Assembly (NCBI GenBank): GCA_036971475.1
Contig: JBAIZL010000003.1
Coordinates: 48,897,342-48,961,341, forward strand
Direction: 5' to 3'
DNA length: 64,000 bases
Source of the DNA: Prosapia bicincta
Lineage: Eukaryota > Arthropoda > Insecta > Hemiptera > Cercopidae
Position numbers and translations under genes: made by a program. Below are positions 22,632-35,595 of the stretch, in pieces. The stretch's first letter is position 1. Each line of letters opens with the position of its first letter. Below the pieces are notes generated by a model. That model was not told the DNA's origin. It ran no database searches and saw only the letters and a program-made list of their open reading frames with translations.

Positions 22632-24760
22632 GGGCGGGATTTAGTCCTTATGGGTGGATGTAGGTGTGAGAAGGAGGTACAAACATAGCATTTCTTCAAT
22701 AGGGCGGTATTTATACTTCAACGGGCGTGACTGCAGCGATTTGGGCAGTGATAGGTGTGTTCCTGATATTATTTGGGTTGTTATTTCATATCAAGGTTGA
22801 ATATAATAGAAAAATCGAAAGTAGAACAACAATAGTCTGTTTATTTTAGATTATTTACTCTAAATTGAGGTCATTCACCCTAATGAACGATAAGTAAACG
22901 TCCATATCAGTTTTGGGCGGGATTTAGTCCTTATGGGTGGATGTAGGTGTGAGAAGGAGGTACAAACATAGCATTTCTTCAATAGGGCGGTATTTATACT
23001 TGAACGGGCGTGACTGCAGCGATTTGGGCAGTGATAGGTGTGTTCCTGATATTATTTGGGTTGTTATTTCATATCAAGGTCGAATATAATAGAAAAATCG
23101 AAAGTAGAACAACAATAGTCTGTTTATTTTAGATTATTTACTCTAAATTGAGGTCATTCACCCTAATGAACGATAAATAAAACGTATATTATCAGTATTG
23201 GGCGGGATTTAGTCCTTATGGGTGGATGTAGGTGTGAGAAGGAGGTACAAACATAGCATTTCTTCAATAGGGCGGTATTTATACTTCAACGGGCGTGACT
23301 GCAGCGATTTGGGCAGTGATAGGTGTGTTCCTGATGTTATTTGGGTTGTTATTTCATATCAAGGTTGAATATAATAGAAAAATCGAAAGTAGAACAACAA
23401 TAGTCTGTTTATTTTAGATTATTTACTCTAAATTGAGGTCATTCACCCTAATGAACGATAAGTAAACGTCCATATCAGTTTTGGGCGGGATTTAGTCCTT
23501 ATGGGTGGATGTAGGTGTGAGAAGGAGGTACAAACATAGTATTTCTTCAATAGGGCGGTATTTATACTTCAACGGGCGTGACTGGAGCGATTTGGGCAGT
23601 GATAGGTGTGTTCCTGATATTATTTAAGTTGTTATTTCATATCTAGGTCGTATATAATAGAAAAATCGAAAGTAGAACAACAATAGTCTGTTTATTTTAG
23701 ATTTTTTACTCTAAATTGAGGTCATTCACCCTAATGAACGATAAATAAAACGTATATTATCAGTATTGGGCGGGATTTAGTCCTTATGGGTGGATGTAAG
23801 TGTGAGAAGGAGGTACAAACATAGCATTTCATCAATAGGGCGGTATTTATACTTCAACGGGCGTGACTGGAGCGATTTGGGCGGGATTTAGTCCTTATGG
23901 GTGGATGTAGGTGTGAGAAGGAGGTACAAACATAGCATTTCTTCAATAGGGCGGTATTTATACTTCAACGGGCGTGACTGCAGCGATTTGGGCAGTGATA
24001 GGTGTGTTCCTGATATTATTTGGGTTGTTATTTCATATCAAGGTCGAATATAATAGAAAAATCGAAAGTAGAACAACAATAGTCTGTTTATTTTAGATTA
24101 TTTACTCTAAATTGAGGTCATTCACCCTAATGAACGATAAATAAAACGTATATTATCAGTATTGGGCGGGATTTAGTCCTTATGGGTGGATGTAGGTGTG
24201 AGAAGGAGGTACAAACATAGCATTTCTTCAATAGGTCGGTATTTATACTTCAACGGGCGTGACTGCAGCGATTTGGGCGGGATTTAGTCCTTATGGGTGG
24301 ATGTAGGTGTGAGAAGGAGGTACAAACATAGCATTTCATCAATAGGGCGGTATTTATACTTCAACGGGCGTGACTGGAGCGATTTGGGCGGGATTTAGTC
24401 CTTATGGGTGGATGTAAGTGTGAGAAGGAGGTACAAACATAGCATTTCATCAATAGGGCGGTATATATACTTCAACGGGCGTGACTGGAGCGATTTGGGC
24501 GGGATTTAGTCCTTATGGGTGGATGTAGGTGTGAGAAGGAGGTACAAACATAGCGTTTCATCAATAGGGCGGTATTTATACTTCAACGGGCGTGACTGGA
24601 GCGATTTGGGCAGTGATAGGTGTGTTATTGATATTATTTGGGTTGTTATTTCATATCAAGGTCGAATATAATAGAAAAATCGAAAGTAGAACAACAATAG
24701 TCTGTTTATTTTAGATTATTTACTCTAAATTGAGGTCATTCACCCTAATGAACGATAAAT

Positions 24761-26464
24761 AAAACTTATATTATCAGTATTGGGCGGGATTTAGTCCTTA
24801 TGGGCGGATGTAGGTGTGAGAAGGAGGTACAACCATAGCATTTCTTCAATAGGGCGGTATTTATACTTCAACGGGCGTGACTGCAACGATTTGGGCAGTG
24901 ATAGGTGTGTTCCTGATATTATTTGGGTTGTTATTTCATATCAAGGTTGAATATAATAGAATAATCGAAAGTAGAACAACAATAGTCTGTTTATTTTAGA
25001 ATATTTACTCTAAATTGAGGTCATTTACCCTAATGAACGATAAGTAAACGTCCATATCAGTTTTGGGCGGGATTTAGTCCTTATGGGTGGATGTAGGTGT
25101 GAGAAGGAGGTACAAACATAGCATTTCTTCAATAGGGCGGTATTTATACTTCAACGGGCGTGACTGCAGCGATTTGGGCAGTGATAGGTGTGTTCCTGAT
25201 ATTATTTGGGTTGTTATTTCATATCTAGGTCGAATATAATAGAAAAATCGAAAGTAGAACAACAATAGTCTGTTTATTTTAGATTATTTACTCTAAATTG
25301 AGGTGGTTCGCCATAATGAACGATAAATAAAACGTCTATTATCAGTTTTGGGCGGGATTTAGTCCTTATGGGTGGATGTAGGTGTGAGAAGGAGGTACAA
25401 ACATAGCATTTCTTCAATAGGGCGGTATTTATACTTCAACGGGCGTGACTGCAGCGATTTGGGCAGTGATAGGTGTGTTCCTGATATTATTTAAGTTGTT
25501 ATTTCATATCTAGGTCGTATATAATAGAAAAATCGAAAGTAGAACAACAATAGTCTGTTTATTTTAGATTATTTACTCTAAATTGAGGTCATTCACCCTA
25601 ATGAACGATAAATAAAACGTATATTATCAGTATTGGGCGGGATTTAGTCCTTATGGGTGGATGTAGGTGTGAGAAGGAGGTACAAACATAGCATTTCTTC
25701 AATAAGGCGGTATTTATACTTCAACGGGCGTGACTGCAGCGATTTGGGCAGTGATAGGTGTGTTCCTGATATTATTTAAGTTGTTATTTCATATCTAGAT
25801 CGTATATAATAGAAAAATCGAAAGTAGAACAACAATAGTCTGTTTATTTTAGATTATTTACTCTAAATTGAGGTCATTGACCCTAATGAACGATTAGTAA
25901 ACGTCCATATCAGTTTTGGGCGGGATTTAGTCCTTATGGGTGGATGTAGGTGTGAGAAGGAGGTACAAACATAGCATTTCTTCAATAGGGCGGTATTTAT
26001 ACTTCAACGGGCGTGACTGCAGCGATTTGGGCAGTGATAGGTGTGTTCCTGATATTATTTAAGTTGTTATTTCATATCTAGATCGTATATAATAGAAAAA
26101 TCGAAAGTAGAACAACAATAGTCTGTTTATTTTAGATTATTTACTCTAAATTGAGGTCATTCACCCTAATGAACGATTAGTAAACGTCCATATCAGTTTT
26201 GGGCGGGATTTAGTCCTTATGGGTGGATGTAGGTGTGAGAAGGAGGTACAAACATAGCATTTCTTCAATAGGGCGGTATTTATACTACAACGGGCGTGAC
26301 TGCAGCGATTTGGGCAGTGATAGGTGTGTTCCTGATATTATTTGGGTTGTTATTTCATATCAAGGTCGAATATAATAGAAAAATCGAAAGTAGAACAACA
26401 ATAGTCTGTTTATTTTAGATTATTTACTCTAAATTGAGGTCATTCACCCTAATGAACGATAAAT
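24761..26464 (+). repeat. 1704-bp higher-order repeat (6 dimers), copy 1
   Basis: Opens with the rare AAAACTTATATTATCAG, followed by GGGCGGATG and ACAACCATAGC, and includes AGAATATTTACTC and GATTAGTAAACG. All recur at +1704. Confidence 0.85.
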
Positions 26465-28168
26465 AAAACTTATATTATCAGTATTGGGCGGGATTTAGTC
26501 CTTATGGGCGGATGTAGGTGTGAGAAGGAGGTACAACCATAGCATTTCTTCAATAGGGCGGTATTTATACTTCAACGGGCGTGACTGCAACGATTTGGGC
26601 AGTGATAGGTGTGTTCCTGATATTATTTGGGTTGTTATTTCATATCAAGGTTGAATATAATAGAATAATCGAAAGTAGAACAACAATAGTCTGTTTATTT
26701 TAGAATATTTACTCTAAATTGAGGTCATTTACCCTAATGAACGATAAGTAAACGTCCATATCAGTTTTGGGCGGGATTTAGTCCTTATGGGTGGATGTAG
26801 GTGTGAGAAGGAGGTACAAACATAGCATTTCTTCAATAGGGCGGTATTTATACTTCAACGGGCGTGACTGCAGCGATTTGGGCAGTGATAGGTGTGTTCC
26901 TGATATTATTTGGGTTGTTATTTCATATCTAGGTCGAATATAATAGAAAAATCGAAAGTAGAACAACAATAGTCTGTTTATTTTAGATTATTTACTCTAA
27001 ATTGAGGTGGTTCGCCATAATGAACGATAAATAAAACGTCTATTATCAGTTTTGGGCGGGATTTAGTCCTTATGGGTGGATGTAGGTGTGAGAAGGAGGT
27101 ACAAACATAGCATTTCTTCAATAGGGCGGTATTTATACTTCAACGGGCGTGACTGCAGCGATTTGGGCAGTGATAGGTGTGTTCCTGATATTATTTAAGT
27201 TGTTATTTCATATCTAGGTCGTATATAATAGAAAAATCGAAAGTAGAACAACAATAGTCTGTTTATTTTAGATTATTTACTCTAAATTGAGGTCATTCAC
27301 CCTAATGAACGATAAATAAAACGTATATTATCAGTATTGGGCGGGATTTAGTCCTTATGGGTGGATGTAGGTGTGAGAAGGAGGTACAAACATAGCATTT
27401 CTTCAATAAGGCGGTATATATACTTCAACGGGCGTGACTGCAGCGATTTGGGCAGTGATAGGTGTGTTCCTGATATTATTTAAGTTGTTATTTCATATCT
27501 AGATCGTATATAATAGAAAAATCGAAAGTAGAACAACAATAGTCTGTTTATTTTAGATTATTTACTCTAAATTGAGGTCATTGACCCTAATGAACGATTA
27601 GTAAACGTCCATATCAGTTTTGGGCGGGATTTAGTCCTTATGGGTGGATGTAGGTGTGAGAAGGAGGTACAAACATAGCATTTCTTCAATAGGGCGGTAT
27701 TTATACTTCAACGGGCGTGACTGCAGCGATTTGGGCAGTGATAGGTGTGTTCCTGATATTATTTAAGTTGTTATTTCATATCTAGATCGTATATAATAGA
27801 AAAATGGAAAGTAGAACAACAATAGTCTGTTTATTTTAGATTATTTACTCTAAATTGAGGTCATTCACCCTAATGAACGATTAGTAAACGTCCATATCAG
27901 TTTTGGGCGGGATTTAGTCCTTATGGGTGGATGTAGGTGTGAGAAGGAGGTACAAACATAGCATTTCTTCAATAGGGCGGTATTTATACTACAACGGGCG
28001 TGACTGCAGCGATTTGGGCAGTGATAGGTGTGTTCCTGATATTATTTGGGTTGTTATTTCATATCAAGGTCGAATATAATAGAAAAATCGAAAGTAGAAC
28101 AACAATAGTCTGTTTATTTTAGATTATTTACTCTAAATTGAGGTCATTCATCCTAATGAACGATAAAT
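26465..28168 (+). repeat. 1704-bp higher-order repeat (6 dimers), copy 2
   Basis: Repeats the preceding block with single-base differences such as GGTATATATAC near 27416 and AAAAATGGAAAG near 27801. It ends where the common AAAACGTATATT form returns. Confidence 0.85.
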
Positions 28169-31100
28169 AAAACGTATATTATCAGTATTGGGCGGGATTT
28201 AGTCCTTATGGGTGGATGTAGGTGTGAGAAGGAGGTACAAACATAGCATTTCTTCAATAGGGCGGTATTTTTACTTCAACGGGCGTGACTGCAGCGATTT
28301 GGGCAGTGATAGGTGTGTTCCTGATATTATTTGGGTTGTTATTTCATATCAAGGTCGAATATAATAGAAAAATCGAAAGTAGAACAACAATAGTCTGTTT
28401 ATTTTAGATTATTTACTCTAAATTGAGGTCATTCACCCTAATGAACGATAAATAAAACGTATATTATCAGTATTGGGCGGGATTTAGTCCTTATGGGTGG
28501 ATGTAGGTGTGAGAAGGAGGTACAAACATAGCATTTCTTCAATAGGGCGGTATTTATACTTCAACGGGCGTGACTTGATGCGATTTGGGCAGTGATAGGT
28601 GTGTTCCTGATATTATTTGGGTTGTTATTTCATATCAAGGTCGAATATAATAGAAAAATCGAAAGTAGAACAACAATAGTCTGTTTATTTTAGATTATTT
28701 ACTCTAAATTGAGGTCATTCACCCTAATGAACGATAAGTAAACGTCCATATCAGTTTTGGGCGGGATTTAGTCCTTATGGGTGGATGTAGGTGTGAGAAG
28801 GAGGTACAAACATAGCATTTCTTCAATAGGGCGGTATTTATACTTCAACGGGCGTGACTGTAGCGATTTGGGCAGTGATAGGTGTGTTCCTGATATTATT
28901 TATGTTGTTATTTCATATCTAGGTCGAATATAATAGAAAAATCGAAAGTAGAACAACAATAGTCTGTTTATTTTAGATTATTTACTCTAAATTGAGGTGG
29001 TTCGCCATAATGAACGATAAATAAAACGTCTATTATCAGTTTTGGGCGGGATTTAGTCCTTATGGGTGGATGTAGGTGTGAGAAGGAGGTACAAACATAG
29101 CATTTCTTCAATAGGGCGGTATTTATACTTCAACGGGCGTGACTGGAGCGATTTGGGCAGTGATAGGTGTGTTCCTGATATTATTTAAGTTGTTATTTCA
29201 TATCTAGGTCGTATATAATAGAAAAATCAAAAGTAGAACAACAATAGTCTGTTTATTTTAGTTTATTTACTCTAAATTGAGGTCATTCACCCTAATGAAC
29301 GATAAATAAAACGTATCTTATCAGTATTGGGCGGGATTTAGTCCTTATGGGTGGATGTAGGTGTGAGAAGGAGGTACAAACATAGCATTTCTTCAATAGG
29401 GCGGTATTTATACTTCAACGGGCGTGACTGGAGCGATTTGGGCAGTGATAGGTGTGTTCCTGATATTATTTGGGTTGTTATTTCATATCAAGGTCGAATA
29501 TAATAGAAAAATCGAAAGTAGAACAACAATAGTCTGTTTATTTTAGATTATTTACTCTAAATTGAGGTCATTCACCCTAATGAACGATAAGTAAACGTCC
29601 ATATCAGTTTTGGGCGGGATTTAGTCCTTATGGGTGGATGTAGGTGTGAGAAGGAGGTACAAACATAGCATTTCTTCAATAGGGCGGTATTTATACTTCA
29701 ACGGGCGTGACTGCAGCGATTTGGGCAGTGATAGGTGCGTTCCTGATATTATTTGGGTTGTTATTTCATATCTAGGTCGAATATAATAGAAAAATCGAAA
29801 GTAGAACAAAAATAGTCTGTTTATTTTAGATTATTTACTCTAAATTGAGGTGGTTCGCCATAATGAACGATAAATAAAACGTCTATTATCAGTTTTGGGC
29901 GTGATTTAGTCCTTATGGGTGGATGTAGGTGTGAGAAGGAGGTACAAACATAGCATTTCTTCAATAGGGCGGTATTTATACTTCAACGGGCGTGACTGTA
30001 GCGATTTGGGCAGTGATAGGTGTGTTCCTGATATTATTTATGTTGTTATTTCATATCTAGGTCGAATATAATAGAAAAATCGAAAGTAGAACAACAATAG
30101 TCTGTTTATTTTAGATTATTTACTCTAAATTGAGGTGGTTCGCCATAATGAACGATAAATAAAACGTCTATTATCAGTTTTGGGCGGGATTTAGTCCTTA
30201 TGGGTGGATGTAGGTGTGAGAAGGAGGTACAAACATAGCATTTCTTCAATAGGGCGGTATTTATACTTCAACGGGCGTGACTGGAGCGATTTGGGCAGTG
30301 ATAGGTGTGTTCCTGATATTATTTAAGTTGTTATTTCATATCTAGGTCGTATATAATAGAAAAATCAAAAGTAGAACAACAATAGTCTGTTTATTTTAGT
30401 TTATTTACTCTAAATTGAGGTCATTCACCCTAATGAACGATAAATAAAACGTATATTATCAGTATTGGGCGGGATTTAGTCCTTATGGGTGGATGTAGGT
30501 GTGAGAAGGAGGTACAAACATAGCATTTCTTCAATAGGGCGGTATTTATACTTCAACGGGCGTGACTGCAGCGATTTGGGCAGTGATAGGTGTGTTCCTG
30601 ATATTATTTAAGTTGTTATTTCATATCTAGATCGTATATAATAGAAAAATCGAAAGTAGAACAACAATAGTCTGTTTATTTTAGATTATTTACTCTAAAT
30701 TGAGGTCATTGACCCTAATGAACGATTAGTAAACGTCCATATCAGTTTTGGGCGGGATTTAGTCCTTATGGGTGGATGTAGGTGTGAGAAGGAGGTACAA
30801 ACATAGCATTTTTTCAATAGGGCGGTATTTATACTTCAACGGGCGTGACTGGAGCGATTTGGGCAGTGATAGGTGTGTTCCTGATATTATTTGGTTGTTA
30901 TTTCATATCAAGGTCGAATATAATAGAAAAATCGAAAGTAGAACAACAATAGTCGGTTTATTTTAGAATATTTACTCTAAATTGAGGTGGTTCGCCATAA
31001 TGAACGATAAATAAAACGTCTATATCAGTTTTGGGCGGGATTTAGTCCTTATGGGTGGATGTAGGTGTGAGAAGGAAGTACAAACATAGCATTTCTTCAA

Positions 31101-31326
31101 TAGGGCGGTATTTATACTTCAACGGGCGTGACTGGAGCGATTTGGGCAGTGATAGGTGTGTTCCTGATATTATACAAGTTGTTATTTCATATCTAGATCG
31201 TATATATTAGAAAAATCGAAAGTAGGTCAACAATAGTCTGTTTATTTTAGATTATTTACTCTAAATTGAGGTGGTTCGCCATAATGAACGATAAATAAAA
31301 CGTCTATTATCAGTTTTGGGCGGGAT

Positions 31327-34300
31327 TTAGTCCTTATGGGTGGATGTAGGTGTGAGAAGGAGGTACAAACATAGCATTTCTTCAATATCGCGGTATTTAT
31401 ACTTCAACGAGCGTGACTGGAGCGATTTGGGCAGTGATAGGTGTGTTCCTGATATTATTTGGGTTGTTATTTCATATCTAGGTCGTATATAATAGAAAAA
31501 TCGAAAGTAGAACAACAATAGTCTGTTTATTTTAGATTATTTACTCTAAATTGAGGTCTTTCACCCTAATGAACGATAAGTAAACGTCTATATCAGTTTT
31601 GGGCGGGATTTAGTCCTTATGGGTGGATGTAGGTGTGAGAAGGAGGTACAAACATAGCATTTCTTCAATAGGGCGATATTTATACTTCAACCGGCATGAC
31701 TGGAGCGATTTGGGCAGTGATAGGTGTGTTCCTGATATTATTTAAGTTGTTATTTCATATCTAGCTCGTATATAATAGAATAATCGAAAGTAGGTCAACA
31801 ATAGTCTGTTTATTTTAGATTATTTACTCTAAATTGAGGTCATTCACCCTAATGAACGATAAATAAAACGTATATTATCAGTTTTGGGCGGGATTTAGTC
31901 CTTATGGGTGGATGTAGGTGTGAGAAGGAGGTACAAACATAGCATTTCTTCAATAGGTCGGTATTTATACTTCAACGGGCGTGACTGCAGCGATTTGGGC
32001 AGTGATAGGTGTGTTCCTGATATTATTAAGGTTGTTATTTCATATCTAGGTCGTATATAATAGAAAAATCGAAAGTAGGTGAAAAATAGTCTGTTTATTT
32101 TAGATTATGTACTCTAAATTGAGGTCATTCACCCTAATGAACGATAAGTAAAACGTCCATATCAGTTTTGGGCGGGATTTAGTCCTTTAGGGTGCAAATG
32201 GGTGTGAGAAGGAGGTACAAACATAGCATTTCTTCAATAGGGCGATATTTATACTTCAACGGGCGTGACTGGAGCGATTTGGGCAGTGATAGGTGTGTTC
32301 CTGATATTATTTAACTTATTTCATATCTAGGTCGTATATAATAGAAAAATCGAAAGTAGGTCAACAATAGTCTGTTTATTTTAGATTATTTACTCTAAAT
32401 TGAGGTGGTTCACCCTAATGAACGATAAATAAAACGTCTATAATCAGTTTTGGGTGGGATTTAGTCCTTATTGATGGATGTAGGTGTGAGAAGGAGGTAC
32501 AAACATAGCATTTCTTCAATAGGGCGGTATTTATACTTCAACGGGCGTGACTGGAGCGATTTGGGCAGTGATAGGTGTGTTCCTGATATTATTTAAGTTG
32601 TTAATTCATATCTAGATCGTATATATTAGAAAAATCGAAAGTAGAACAACAATAGTCTGTTTATTTTAGATTATTTACTCTAAATTGAGGTCATTCACCC
32701 TAATGAACGATAAATAAAACGTATATTATCAGTTTTGGGCGGGATTTAGTCCTTATGGGTGGATGTAGGTGTGAGAGGGAGGTACAAACATAGCATTTCT
32801 TCAATAGGGCGGTATTTATACTTCAACGGGCGTGACTGGAGCGATTTGGGCAGTGATAGGTGTGTTCCTGATATTATTTAAGTTGTTATTTCATATCTAG
32901 ATCGTATATATTAGAAAAATCGAAAGTAGAACAACAATAGTCTGTTGATTATAGATTATTTACTCTAAATTGAGGTCATTCACCCTAATGAACGATAAAT
33001 AAAACGTATATTATCAGTTTTGGGCGGGATTTAGTCCTTATGGGTGGATGTAGGTGTGAGAAGGAGGTACAAACATAGCATTCTTTCAATAGGGCGGTAT
33101 TTATACTTCAACGGGCGTGACTGGAGCGATTTGGGCAGTGATAGGTGTGTTCCTGATATTATTTAAGTTGTTATTTCATATCTAGATCGTATATATTAGA
33201 AAAATCAAAAGTAGGTCAACAATAGTCTGTTGATTTTAGATTATTTACTCTAAATTGAGGTCATTCACCCTAATGAACGATAAATAAAACGTATATTATC
33301 AGTTTTGGGTGGGATTTAGTCCTTATGGGGTGATGTAGGTGTGAGAAGGAGGTACAAACATAGCATTTCTTCAATAAGGCGGTATTTATACTTCAACGGG
33401 CGTGACTGGAGCGATTTGGGCAGTGATAGGTGTGTTCCTGATATTATTTAAGTTGTTATTTCATATCTAGTTCGTATATATTAGAAAAATCAAAAGTAGA
33501 ACATCAATAGTCTGTTTATTTTAGATTATTTACTCTAAATTGAGGTCATTCACAATAATGAACGATAAATAAAACGTCTATAATCGGTTTTGGGCGGGAT
33601 TTAGTCCTTATGGGTGGATGTAGGTGTGAGAAGGAGGTACAAACATAGCATTTCTTCAATAGGGCGGTATTTATACTTCAACGGGCGTGACTGGAGCGAT
33701 TTGGGCAGTAATAGGTGTGTTCCTGATATTATTTAAGTTGTTATTTCATATCTAGATCGTATATATTAGAAAAATCGAAAGTAGAACAACAATAGTCTGT
33801 TTATTTTAGATTATTTACTCTAAATTGAGGTCATTCACCCTAATGAACGATAAATAAAACGTATATTATCAGTTTTGGGCGGGATTTAGTCCTTATGGGT
33901 GGATGTAGGTGTGAGAAGGAGGTACAAACATAGCATTTCTTCAATAGGGCGGTATTTATACTTCAACGGGCGTGACTGCAGCGATTTGGGCAGTGATAGG
34001 TGTGTTCCTGATATTATTTAAGTTGTTATTTCATATCTAGATCGTATATATTAGAAAAATCAAAAGTAGGTCAACAATAGTCTGTTTATTTTAGATTATT
34101 TACTCTAAATTGAGGTCATTCACCCTAATGAACGATAAATAAAACGTATATTATCAGTTTTGGGCGGGATTTAGTCCTTATGGGTGGATGTAGGTGTGAG
34201 AAGGAGGTACAAACATAGCATTTCTTCAATAGGGCGGTATTTATACTTCAACGGGCGTGACTGGAGCGATTTGGGCAGTGATAGGTGTGTTCCTGATATT

Positions 34301-35595
34301 ATTTAAGTTGTTATTTCATATCTAGATCGTATATATTAGAAAAATCAAAAGTAGGTCAACAATAGTCTGTTGATTTTAGATTATTTACTCTAAATTGAGG
34401 TCATTCACCCTAATGAACGATAAATAAAACGTATATTATCAGTTTTGGGCGGGATTTAGTCCTTATGGGGTGATGTAGGTGTGAGAAGGAGGTACAAACA
34501 TAGCATTTCTTCAATAAGGCGGTATTTATACTTCAACGGGCGTGACTGGAGCGATTTGGGCAGTGATAGGTGTGTTCCTGATATTATTTAAGTTGTTATT
34601 TCATATCTAGTTCGTATATATTAGAAAAATCAAAAGTAGAACATCAATAGTCTGTTTATTTTAGATTATTTACTCTAAATTGAGGTCATTCACAATAATG
34701 AACGATAAATAAAACGTCTATAATCGGTTTTGGGCGGGATTTAGTCCTTATGGGTGGATGTAGGTGTGAGAAGGAGGTACAAACATAGCATTCCTTCAAT
34801 AGGGCGGTATTTATACATCAACGGGCGTGACTGCAGCGATTTGGGCAGTGATAGGTGTGTTCCTGATATTATTTAAGTTGTTATTTCATATCTAGATCGT
34901 ATATATTAGAAAAATCAAAAGTAGGTCAACAATAGTCTGTTTATTTTATATTATTTACTCTAAATTGTGGTCATTCACTCTAATGAACGATAAATAAAAC
35001 GTATATTATCAGTTTTGGGCGGGATTTAGTCCTTATGGGTGGATGTAGGTGTGAGAAGGAGGTACAAACATAGCATTCCTTCAATAGGGCAGTATTTATA
35101 CTTCAACGGGCGTGACTGGAGCGATTCGGGCAGTGATAGGTGTGTTCCTGATATTATTTAAGTTGTTATTTCATATCTAGATCGTATATATTAGAAAAAT
35201 CGAAAGTAGAACAACAATAGTCTGTTTATTTTAGATTATTTACTCTAAATTGAGGTCATTCACAATAATGAACGATAAATAAAACGTATATTATCAGTTT
35301 TGGGCGGAATTTAGTCCTTATGGGTGGATGTAGGTGTGAGAAGGAGGTACAAACATAGCATTTCTTCAATAGGGCGGTATTTATACTTCAACGGGCGTGA
35401 CTGGAGCGATTTGGGCAGTGATAGGTGTGTTCCTGATATTATTTAAGTTGTTATTTCATATCTAGATCGTATTAATTAGAAAAATCAAAAGTAGGTCAAC
35501 AATAGTCTGTTTATTTTAGATTATTTACTCTAAATTGAGGTCATTCACCCTAATGAACGATAAATAAAACGTATATTATCAGTTTTGGGCGGGAT
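31327..35595 (+). repeat. 15-dimer higher-order repeat (4269 bp), copy 1
   Basis: Starts with the dimer marked CAATATCGCGG and includes the unusual CCTTTAGGGTGCAAATGGG (from 32183) and the shortened ATTTAACTTATTTC. All recur at +4269. After about 33 kb the offset changes to 4554, because copy 2 contains one extra dimer. Confidence 0.88.

Larger units (their letters stand above)
11051..24781 (+). repeat. AB satellite, zone of variable A runs
   Basis: Counting module starts (GGGCGGG for A, GGGCAGT for B), B is separated by runs of different length. Reading from the left the A counts are 5, 5, 2, 5, 2, 1, 2, 2, 2, 1, 1, 2, 3, 1, 2, 2, 2, 1, 1, 2, 7, 1, 7, 7, 1, 1, 1, 1, 2 and 4. Run lengths are nearly exact multiples of 111 bp, for example 555 and 777. 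A therefore amplifies on its own inside an AB framework. The first B has GGGGAGTG for GGGCAGTG. Some B modules are 172-173 bp, with GTCCATATCAG or GTCTATATCAG replacing GTATATTATCAG. Confidence 0.92.
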
